Assembly: GCF_029087225.1 (NCBI RefSeq)
Contig: NZ_JARFJD010000016.1
Coordinates: forward strand, 124,001-188,000
Direction of reading: 5' to 3'
Length of the DNA stretch: 64,000 bases
Origin: Limnobacter olei
Lineage (GTDB): Bacteria; Pseudomonadota; Gammaproteobacteria; Burkholderiales; Burkholderiaceae_B
Both the position numbers and the translations under genes were made by a program. The notes under the pieces are model-generated. The model ran no database searches and was not told the origin of the DNA. It saw only the letters and a program-made list of their open reading frames with translations. This document shows, piece by piece, positions 18,548 to 24,789 of this stretch; positions within the stretch are counted from its first letter, which is position 1, and every line of letters begins with the position of its first letter.

Positions 18548-20509
18548 TTAAATATCCACTTCCACCAAATTGCCCTTGTCCTCCAGCCAGGTGCGGCGTG
18601 CGCCACTTTCCGTGCGGCCCATCAACATGTGCATCATGGCATTGGTTTCGGTCACATCCATGCTGCCCAAGGTAACCGGCAACAAGCGACGTGTGTCAGG
18701 GTTCAAGGTTGTTTCCCACAACTGCTCGGCATTCATTTCACCCAAGCCTTTAAAACGGGAAATCTTGATGTTCGCCTCTTTCACACCCTCTTTGCCCAGT
18801 TTGTCTTGCACCGCGTAAAGCTCGGCTTCGTCAAGGCAGTACAGTTTGCGCGCGGGCTTTTTTCCCTGTGCGGGCACATCCACGCGAAACAGCGGTGGCC
18901 TAGCCACATACAAGTTCTGGCTTCGAATGAGCGCAGGAAAATGCTTGTAGAACAAGGTGAGCAACAACACCTGAATATGTGAACCATCCACATCAGCATC
19001 GGAAAGAATACAAATTTTGCCGTAACGCAAACCGCTTAAATCGGGATTGTCATTCACGCCGTGTGGGTCCACGCCAATGGCCACCGCAATGTCATGAATT
19101 TCCTGATTGGCAAAGAGGCGGTCTTTGTCGGTTTCCCAAGCATTGAGCACCTTGCCACGCAAAGGCAATACAGCCTGAAACTCTTTGTCACGCCCCATCT
19201 TGGCCGACCCACCGGCAGAATCACCCTCAACCAGAAACACCTCATTCAGCGTAATGTCAGTGCTTTCACAATCGGTCAGCTTGCCTGGCAAAATAGCCAC
19301 TGAAGAGCTTTTTCGTTTCTCGACTTTCTGCGCTGCACGTGAACGGGCTTGCGCCTGTTTAATGGCCAGTTCAGCAATTTTTTTGCCGTCTTCCACGTGC
19401 TGGTTCAACCACAATTCAAATGCAGGCTTCACCAAGGAAGATACCAAACGCACAGCATCGCGGCTGTTCAAGCGCTCCTTGATTTGTCCCTGAAACTGCG
19501 GGTCGAGCACCTTGGCCGACAACACAAAACTGGCTCTGGAAAATATATCATCAGGCATCAACTTGATGCCTTTGGGCATCAGCGAGTGCATTTCACAAAA
19601 TGCCTTGATGGCCTGAAACACTGCTTCGCGCAAACCCGATTCATGTGTACCACCAGCAGAAGTCGGAATCAGGTTCACATAGCTTTCACGCACCGGCGCA
19701 CCTTCGGCCACAAAAGCCAAAGCCCAGGCTGCACCCTCGCCTTCTGCAAAACCTTCATCGCGAAGTACATCAACGCTCAGGTCGCCGCTGAATATGGGGG
19801 CCACCAGTTCACGGTCGAGCAACTCTTCCTTTAAAAAACCACGTAGTCCATCATCGAATTTCCAGCGCTTGGCTTCACCGGTTTTCTCAGAAACCAACAC
19901 CACCTCGACACCTTTCAACAACACGGCCTTGCTGCGCAACAGGCGGTCCATTTCGTTCAAGGGCAATACAGCGGAATCAAAGTACTGGGGATCGGGCCAC
20001 ACACGCACGGTAGTGCCCTTTTTGGGATCACTGCTTGTTTGCGGGCGTACTTTCAGGGGTTCGATTACATCGCCACCGCTGAACACCAATGTGCCCACCT
20101 GCTTGTCGCGAACCGCACTCACCTCAAGCCGGGTTGACAGGGCATTGGTTACTGACACACCGACACCGTGCAGGCCGCCTGAGAAGCGATAAGCGCCACC
20201 ATCGGCCTTGTTGAATTTGCCACCTGCATGCAGGCGGGTGAACACCAACTCGATAACCGGCACCTTTTCTTCGGGGTGAAGACCAATCGGAATGCCCCGC
20301 CCTTCGTCCTGGACCGAGACACTGCCATCGGTGTGTACGGTTACTGTAATGCGCGCACCAAAACCCCCCAAGGCCTCGTCGGCTGCGTTGTCGATCACCT
20401 CTTGAATAATATGCAAGGGGCAATCGGTGCGGGTGTACATGCCGGGGCGCTGCTTGACTGGCTCTAGCCCTTTAAGGACACGGATCGACGATTCTTGGTA
20501 CTGGCTCAT
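18548..20509 (-). CDS. parE: DNA topoisomerase IV subunit B (ParE)
   Basis: A 653-residue ATPase subunit of topoisomerase IV, which decatenates replicated chromosomes. Seen: ATP-binding GHKL motifs (EVIDNAADEALGGFG, DEGRGIPIG, GLHGVGVSVTNALS), the toprim block EGDSAGGSAKMGRD and DADVDGSHIQVLLLTLFYK, and the ParE length without the GyrB insert. I start at ATG 20509 (MSQYQESSIRVLKGLEPV) with AGG upstream; a TTG start six codons earlier is possible. It is convergent with dnaE2. parC is not in the window. Confidence 0.95.
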   Translation of the reverse strand: MSQYQESSIRVLKGLEPVKQRPGMYTRTDCPLHIIQEVIDNAADEALGGFGARITVTVHTDGSVSVQDEGRGIPIGLHPEEKVPVIELVFTRLHAGGKFNKADGGAYRFSGGLHGVGVSVTNALSTRLEVSAVRDKQVGTLVFSGGDVIEPLKVRPQTSSDPKKGTTVRVWPDPQYFDSAVLPLNEMDRLLRSKAVLLKGVEVVLVSEKTGEAKRWKFDDGLRGFLKEELLDRELVAPIFSGDLSVDVLRDEGFAEGEGAAWALAFVAEGAPVRESYVNLIPTSAGGTHESGLREAVFQAIKAFCEMHSLMPKGIKLMPDDIFSRASFVLSAKVLDPQFQGQIKERLNSRDAVRLVSSLVKPAFELWLNQHVEDGKKIAELAIKQAQARSRAAQKVEKRKSSSVAILPGKLTDCESTDITLNEVFLVEGDSAGGSAKMGRDKEFQAVLPLRGKVLNAWETDKDRLFANQEIHDIAVAIGVDPHGVNDNPDLSGLRYGKICILSDADVDGSHIQVLLLTLFYKHFPALIRSQNLYVARPPLFRVDVPAQGKKPARKLYCLDEAELYAVQDKLGKEGVKEANIKISRFKGLGEMNAEQLWETTLNPDTRRLLPVTLGSMDVTETNAMMHMLMGRTESGARRTWLEDKGNLVEVDI

Positions 20510-20574
20510 GACAACCTGATAATTCAATGACCGCTTGATGATACCAATAATTTGGATTCATTTCGGGCAGGACT

Positions 20575-20603
20575 GGAACCATCTGCGGCTGTGCCAGCAC
20601 TCA
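20575..20603 (+). promoter_or_regulatory. hrp-box-like ECF promoter
   Basis: GGAACC-N16-GCACTCA, one base away from the known HrpL promoter consensus GGAACC-N15/16-CCACNNA. It points toward the sigma gene at 20762, which would have a leader of about 150 bases. The -10 half (CACTCA) is the same as in the perfect box at 22431-22458. It suggests autoregulation or cross-regulation by the two sigma factors. Confidence 0.55.
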
Positions 20604-20665
20604 TGACCAAGATAGGAAATTTGTACCGCGTGGTTAGCACACTTTTCAAGGCTAATAAAGCAGCA

Positions 20666-20694
20666 TGTCACCCCACCCCCTATCCATGGTGACA
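20666..20694. repeat. 7-bp inverted repeat upstream of sigma gene
   Basis: TGTCACC (20666-20672) and GGTGACA (20688-20694) form a perfect dyad with a 15-base centre, 67 bases before the first sigma start. It lies between the hrp-box-like element and the gene, so it could be a regulator site or a leader hairpin. Confidence 0.6.
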
Positions 20695-20761
20695 CCTCGT
20701 TCGGACTTTTTGCAGCCTTGATACGCTGTGGCGTTATTTAAACAACTCGCCAAGGCCGACC

Positions 20762-21373
20762 ATGATTCCACTTCCGTTTCAAGTAGAGAGGCTCGACATG
20801 AAACCGATTGCCCCCAAATTAAAGATCACCGCGATTCAAAGGTGCTCAAGGGCGAATCTGGAAACAACTCGCTCGGAGTTTGAATTGTTGGTTGCCAAGC
20901 AGGAAAAGCGGTTGCGCAACTTCATCATCAAACATTTTCGTGATGAAAACGCGGTCGAGGATGTATTCCAGCAAACCTTGATTGAGGCTTACTGCTGCTG
21001 GGACAGCTTTCGAGGTGATGCAAAAAGAGCGACCTGGCTGTTTGGCATTGCACTGAACATTATTCGGAACACCGCGCGCCGCTCTCCACAGTACAAATTT
21101 CATTTCACCACGGATGAAGACCTGGAGCTGGAACAGGCCGAAGGGTCTGACCCCATGCAGCATTGCATGAAAAACGAGTTCAGCATCAAACTGGAATCGG
21201 CGATTGGTAACCTGCCCAACGATCTGCGTGAAACCCTGGTTTTGGTGGTTCAGCATGGCAATTCTTACCAGGAAGCGGCTGACATTCTGGGTATTCCAAT
21301 TGGCACGGTACGTTCTCGTATTTCAAGGTCACGAGCCCAATTGAAATCAATCTACGACCTGTATATGGACTGA
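20762..21373 (+). CDS. HrpL-type ECF RNA polymerase sigma factor (copy 1)
   Basis: A 203-residue sigma-70 family factor with only regions 2 and 4. Seen: region 2 (DENAVEDVFQQTLIEAYCCWDSFRG, RATWLFGIALNIIRN) and region 4 with its helix-turn-helix (LPNDLRETLVLV, YQEAADILGIPIGTVRSRISRSRAQLK). The WLFGIALNIIRN block closely resembles HrpL of plant-pathogenic pseudomonads (from memory). Starts at 20762 or 20798 both have ribosome sites. The stop overlaps the chaperone gene start by one base (TGATG), so the two are coupled. No anti-sigma gene is adjacent. Confidence 0.85.
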   Translation: MIPLPFQVERLDMKPIAPKLKITAIQRCSRANLETTRSEFELLVAKQEKRLRNFIIKHFRDENAVEDVFQQTLIEAYCCWDSFRGDAKRATWLFGIALNIIRNTARRSPQYKFHFTTDEDLELEQAEGSDPMQHCMKNEFSIKLESAIGNLPNDLRETLVLVVQHGNSYQEAADILGIPIGTVRSRISRSRAQLKSIYDLYMD

Positions 21374-21804
21374 TGAACGCAAACTTGGCAACCCGATATG
21401 GGGCACTCAACAAAATTCTGGAATCACTGGGAATGACTCTCAGTGACACCGAGCAATGTGCGGGCGAAGGTGGTTATCGAATTGATTTTGAAAAGAACTT
21501 CACAGTTGAATTGCAACACCTTGGCGGCGCAGATTGCAGGGTAAGCGCAAGAATTTTCAGCTTGGGGAAGTCGTTACAGGTTCAGGAAAACCAAATTAAA
21601 CTGGCCTTGGCCCTGTTTAGTGAATTGAAAAATGACATGCCCAATGGTGTATCAACCGCAATTTCAAACCACGACAACTGCTTGCGCTTGTGTGTTGAAA
21701 TTGTGAGTGAGAACAAAGACATCATCATGTCTCAATTTCAGGGCTTTGTTCACGTGGCTTTTGCCTACAAACAAACCTACTTTCAGCACAAAGGCACAAC
21801 ATAA
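21373..21804 (+). CDS. CesT/Tir-type type III secretion chaperone-like protein
   Basis: A 143-residue protein with the size and layout of class I secretion chaperones: an N-terminal helix (RYGALNKILESLGM), an acidic beta section (YRIDFEKNFTVELQHL), a central helix (QENQIKLALALFSELKN), then beta strands and a C-terminal helix (SQFQGFVHVAFAYKQTY). Known of the family: such dimers bind effectors before secretion. Coupling to an HrpL-type sigma factor supports a secretion role. The call rests on fold-like pattern and context; a similarity or structure search would settle it. Confidence 0.6.
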   Translation: MNANLATRYGALNKILESLGMTLSDTEQCAGEGGYRIDFEKNFTVELQHLGGADCRVSARIFSLGKSLQVQENQIKLALALFSELKNDMPNGVSTAISNHDNCLRLCVEIVSENKDIIMSQFQGFVHVAFAYKQTYFQHKGTT

Positions 21805-21809
21805 AGCAA

Positions 21810-22157
21810 TCAGTCTCGGCTTTGTGCAGCCTTGGCCCGGTCGTTTAAAACAGCTTGAAGCCACAACTCGAATTTCTCTTGTGCATCCAACACATTGTTG
21901 GCCGACATCAACTTAGAAACAAGCAACTTGGAATATTCGAGCTCGAAAATACAGGTTTGCTCTAGAGACTTTGCAAGCCAGCGCTGCGACAACCAGTCTC
22001 GTAGACAGTTACTTTCATAGCTGTTTAAAACCAGGGTGGCCTGAAACTCGGAGGGACAAGACCACGACTGCGACAATTCAGCATGCCCCAAACCCTCAGC
22101 GAGTTGCTCGTTAATCAAAAACCAATTTTCGGGAGGGCTTTGCAACATGGAATTCAA
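21810..22157 (-). CDS. Small protein of unknown function in the hrp-like island
   Basis: About 115 residues from TTG 22157, or 112 from ATG 22148 (MLQSPPENWFLINEQ). It is mildly acidic and rich in Leu, Glu and Trp, with a helical second half (FELEYSKLLVSKLMSANNVLDAQEKFELWLQAVLNDR). No signal peptide or membrane segment. It follows the 72-residue gene by six bases on the same strand, so both probably form one transcript from the hrp box at 22431-22458. Size and pairing would fit a secretion accessory protein or a chaperone for its partner; I do not recognise the family. It is convergent with the CesT-like gene. Confidence 0.6.
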   Translation of the reverse strand: MNSMLQSPPENWFLINEQLAEGLGHAELSQSWSCPSEFQATLVLNSYESNCLRDWLSQRWLAKSLEQTCIFELEYSKLLVSKLMSANNVLDAQEKFELWLQAVLNDRAKAAQSRD

Positions 22158-22163
22158 GAATGC

Positions 22164-22382
22164 CTAAACAACACCAGCGGTGTCGCTGTGAATTTGTTGC
22201 GCGAGAGTACGGGGCGTAGACAGGCTTGAAAAGCGCTGCAAAGCAAGAGGTTTTATAGGGCGAGCTTTGAGCTCAGAAAGAATCGCTTTGAAGGTGGTGC
22301 GCGCAGCAGAGCCAGTGGGGTTGGCTGCACTGCTTGCTTGCGAGGACCCAGACTGTATTGGCGGAGTGTTTGAATTGATCAT
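22164..22382 (-). CDS. Small Ser/Thr/Gln-rich protein, candidate type III secreted or export-related protein
   Basis: A 72-residue protein. The N-terminal 30 residues are rich in Ser, Asn, Gln, Pro and Ala and nearly free of charge (MINSNTPPIQSGSSQASS), the composition of type III secretion signals. A basic middle (TTFKAILSELKARPIK) follows. No ribosome site stands out. Its ATG lies 48 bases downstream of a perfect hrp box, the right distance for a promoter. Function unknown; an effector fragment, needle/rod-related protein or secreted regulator are all possible. Confidence 0.55.
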   Translation of the reverse strand: MINSNTPPIQSGSSQASSAANPTGSAARTTFKAILSELKARPIKPLALQRFSSLSTPRTLAQQIHSDTAGVV

Positions 22383-22420
22383 TGGTTATGATTACAGGCA
22401 CAAGGCCAATAAACGTCGTT

Positions 22421-23752
22421 TCATGACAATTGAGTGGCCTTGTCATCGGAATGGTTCCCGATTTGCTCAAGCAAATCGAAACGTTTCATGCGGTAGTACA
22501 AGGAATGTAAAGGAATACCAAGGCTTTCACTGGCCAGCCGCGCGCACCCGCGGTGTGCATGCAGTGTTTGGATCAAAACAGCTTTTTCGAAAGCCAGCAA
22601 ACGCTGCTTCAAACCAGCAGGTGCTTCGCTGCCAGGCACCGTGCACGGTTCGCCCAGCCCCATCACATGCCGTTGTGCAAATGCGTGTAACTCGCGCACA
22701 TTGCCAGGCCATGGTCGGCTCAACAACTCGTCCGTGTCTTCAAGTTCCAGCTTGGGAACTTCCAGCTTGAACTGCGTGGCCACATCGTTCAAGAAATGCC
22801 GGTACAGGGGAATGATGTCTTCGAGCCGCTCTGCCAAGGCAGGAATTCGAACCTGCGACACACTGAGCCTGAAGTGAAGGTCTTCCCGAAATCTGTTCTG
22901 TTCCACCAAGGTTTCAAGTTTGGTTTTTGTCGAAGCGATGACCCGAAAAGCCGAGTTGTAGAACACATGCCCACCCAGCCGAATTGCGCCGCGATATTGC
23001 AGGGCATTCAGTAACTTGGCTTGACACGACAGAGGCAGGCTGTCTATTTCATCCAGGTACAGGGTGCCATTGTGCGCAAGCTCCAATTTTCCTGGCCTGT
23101 CTTTTTGCGCCCCGGTGAAAGCACCTGCCATCACCCCAAATACTTCGGCTTCAAAAAGCTGCTCTGGCAAGGCAGCGCAATTGACATGCACAAACTCGCC
23201 TTTCACGCCAGAGTGCGCGTGCAGCCAACGCGCAGCGGTATCTTTGCCAGCACCCGTAGGCCCAAGCAACACGGTGTCGATGGGTAGCTGTTTTAAGCGC
23301 TGCAGTTGGGATACCGCATGGCGCATAGGTTGCGAACGGACAAACTCATCACTGTAGGGCCCCAGGTTGCTATTGGGCAATGGCTTTTTACCAGAACGAA
23401 ACGGTTTGGTTCGTATCAGCTTTTCAAGTACATGAACTGCAGCCAAAGGATTGGCTGGGTGCACAATTGAGGCAAAAATGGGAATGTCATGGTAAACGTA
23501 CTCTTGCCAGGGTTTCTCGATAAAACGAATGATCTGTGTTTCAGGCTTTCTACCTTGGGCTTTAAAGTGCTCAATTAAATCCCCAAGCTGCTCCAGGCCC
23601 TGATCAACCAGCAACCAGTGCGCCGGCAAACTGCGTTTGCCCAGCAAGTCGATCAGTGACAGTTCGTGAACACTGGCCTGCATCAACAAGGCTGCGGCAC
23701 GCAACCTGCTTTTGAGTTCAGGGGATTCAATGCAAAGGGTTAACTCGGTCAT
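22421..23752 (-). CDS. Sigma-54 dependent activator, HrpS-like, with pseudo-receiver N-terminus
   Basis: A 443-residue enhancer-binding protein. Seen: an N-terminal 120 residues with receiver-like spacing but no phosphorylation Asp in the usual context, Walker A GPTGAGKD at 164-171, the sigma-54 contact motif GAFTGA at 210-215, Walker B LYLDEID at 231-237, the R-finger region FREDLHFRLSV, and a C-terminal Fis-type helix-turn-helix (GCARLASESLGIPLHSLYYRMKR). Known: HrpR/HrpS activate hrpL through sigma-54. Here the gene lies downstream of one HrpL-type gene and a dyad at 23765-23792, and contains the hrp box near its end. Confidence 0.88.
   Translation of the reverse strand: MTELTLCIESPELKSRLRAAALLMQASVHELSLIDLLGKRSLPAHWLLVDQGLEQLGDLIEHFKAQGRKPETQIIRFIEKPWQEYVYHDIPIFASIVHPANPLAAVHVLEKLIRTKPFRSGKKPLPNSNLGPYSDEFVRSQPMRHAVSQLQRLKQLPIDTVLLGPTGAGKDTAARWLHAHSGVKGEFVHVNCAALPEQLFEAEVFGVMAGAFTGAQKDRPGKLELAHNGTLYLDEIDSLPLSCQAKLLNALQYRGAIRLGGHVFYNSAFRVIASTKTKLETLVEQNRFREDLHFRLSVSQVRIPALAERLEDIIPLYRHFLNDVATQFKLEVPKLELEDTDELLSRPWPGNVRELHAFAQRHVMGLGEPCTVPGSEAPAGLKQRLLAFEKAVLIQTLHAHRGCARLASESLGIPLHSLYYRMKRFDLLEQIGNHSDDKATQLS
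22431..22458 (-). promoter_or_regulatory. Perfect hrp box (HrpL-type sigma promoter)
   Basis: On the minus strand GGAACC (22458-22453), 15 bases, then CCACTCA (22437-22431). This matches the HrpL consensus GGAACC-N15/16-CCACNNA exactly. It lies within the last codons of the activator gene and points at the 72-residue gene, whose ATG is 48 bases further on. Predicted transcription start is near 22423. Confidence 0.75.
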
Positions 23753-23764
23753 TTGCAGTCACGG

Positions 23765-23792
23765 CACAATGAAATGAATAAAGTTCATTGTG
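23765..23792. repeat. 9-bp perfect dyad upstream of the activator gene
   Basis: CACAATGAA (23765-23773) and TTCATTGTG (23784-23792) form a perfect inverted repeat around a 10-base centre. It sits 13 bases upstream of the activator start, in the 79-bp gap after the second sigma gene. Likely an operator, perhaps for the activator itself. Confidence 0.7.
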
Positions 23793-23831
23793 AGGGCTGC
23801 GTGCCAGCATTGGATCACCCCTTGGGATTAG

Positions 23832-24437
23832 TCAATGTTGTGATTCTGACTGCCCCATCACCTCCACCCGCAACATGTCCCGTGCGCGTGACAAACGGGA
23901 GCGAACTGTACCAATGGGCAAGTCCAGTTCAAGTGCAGCATCCTGATAGGTAAACCCCTCAAGCAACACCAGCTGAACCACTGTTTGCATTTTGCCAGGA
24001 AGGTGATCAATTGCGGACTTCAGGGTTTCCATGCGCTCCTGGCGCATCAGGGATTCTTCAGGCTCGCACATGGAATCGGCAGGAATCAGGCTGACTTGCT
24101 CATCAAAATCATCGGCTTGAAAGCGAAAACTGGTATCGCGGTAGCGAAAGTTTTTCACCAGATTCAGTGCAATGCCAAACAACCAGGTTTCTGGTTTGGA
24201 CTCTCCACGAAAACTCGCCCAGTTGCGAAATGCAGCCAGGTGGGTTTGCTGAATAAGGTCATCCACATAATCCTCACGGCGCAGGTGTTTGCGCACAAAG
24301 TGGGTTAAACGCGATTGCTGCGACTTCAACAAGGCCTCAAGCGTGCAAAGTTGTGCAGCTGTCAGCGGTGTTGGTGTGTTTTCGTCAATACCTGAAACGG
24401 TGATTTCGAACTGCTGAACGTTTGCGGTGTGTTCCAT
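23832..24437 (-). CDS. HrpL-type ECF RNA polymerase sigma factor (copy 2)
   Basis: A 201-residue protein when started at ATG 24437, which has GAGG six bases upstream; the frame runs 22 codons further up without support. Seen: region 2 (REDYVDDLIQQTHLAAFRNWASFRG, KPETWLFGIALNLVKNFRYR) and region 4 (LPGKMQTVVQLVLLEGFTYQDAALELDLPIGTVRSRLSRAR). The KPETWLFGIALNL block and region 4 closely match my recollection of HrpL. It is a paralogue of the sigma factor at 20762 and lies upstream of the HrpS-like activator on the same strand. Confidence 0.87.
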   Translation of the reverse strand: MEHTANVQQFEITVSGIDENTPTPLTAAQLCTLEALLKSQQSRLTHFVRKHLRREDYVDDLIQQTHLAAFRNWASFRGESKPETWLFGIALNLVKNFRYRDTSFRFQADDFDEQVSLIPADSMCEPEESLMRQERMETLKSAIDHLPGKMQTVVQLVLLEGFTYQDAALELDLPIGTVRSRLSRARDMLRVEVMGQSESQH

Positions 24438-24657
24438 GACCTGCCTCTGTTTGCTTGTGTGTGGTAACAAGCGTTGTGCAGTGTGCATGCCAGGACCATG
24501 CAAATTTCAAACGGTTGATTTCATGGCGTATTTATTGATTAACTCCCAACTGGTGTTGGATTTTTTCTAAATTTGCAGGGCTGGGCGAAGCAAAATCTCT
24601 AAATCAGCACGGGCTTGCGTACAGGCTGAGTCCAGTTGCGGTGTAAAATGCGCTCAT

Positions 24658-24732
24658 CTCGCGGTAGTACAATGGAAAGTACGAGGCCCTCCTAAGGCTT
24701 AGATACAGGTTCGATTCCTGTCCGCGAGACCA
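24658..24732 (+). tRNA. tRNA-Arg (anticodon CCU)
   Basis: The cloverleaf folds fully: acceptor CTCGCGG/CCGCGAG, D stem GTAC/GTAC, anticodon stem AGGCC/GGCTT with loop CTCCTAA (anticodon CCT), T stem ACAGG/CCTGT with TTCGATT loop, discriminator A and an encoded CCA. It reads the rare AGG codon. It stands alone, between the hrp-like island and the TRAP locus. Such tRNA genes often serve as integration sites, but I see no flanking direct repeat. Confidence 0.97.
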
Positions 24733-24740
24733 GGCATAAA

Positions 24741-24769
24741 AAAAGCCCCTGAACTTGTCAGGGGCTTTT
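24741..24769. terminator. Bidirectional rho-independent terminator
   Basis: AAAAGCCCCTGA and TCAGGGGCTTTT form a 12-bp stem with a five-base loop and A/T tracts on both sides. It terminates the tRNA transcript on the plus strand and the TRAP operon on the minus strand. Confidence 0.92.
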
Positions 24770-24789
24770 TCATTCACACACTGGCTTGC

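Larger units (their letters stand above)
20510..20761. promoter_or_regulatory. Promoter region between parE and the first HrpL-type sigma gene
   Basis: A 252-bp non-coding gap. It contains a hrp-box-like element (20575-20603) and a 7-bp dyad (20666-20694), both described separately, plus the parE promoter on the minus strand. No reading frame is convincing. Confidence 0.6.

Noticed and set aside
24499-24577. TGCAAATTT and AAATTTGCA inverted copies upstream of sigma copy 2
   Set aside because: The 61-base separation and AT-rich composition make chance likely.
20510-24657. Possible genomic island inserted at tRNA-Arg
   Set aside because: No integrase, no direct repeat of the tRNA end and no strong base-composition change seen by eye; insertion is not supported as stated.
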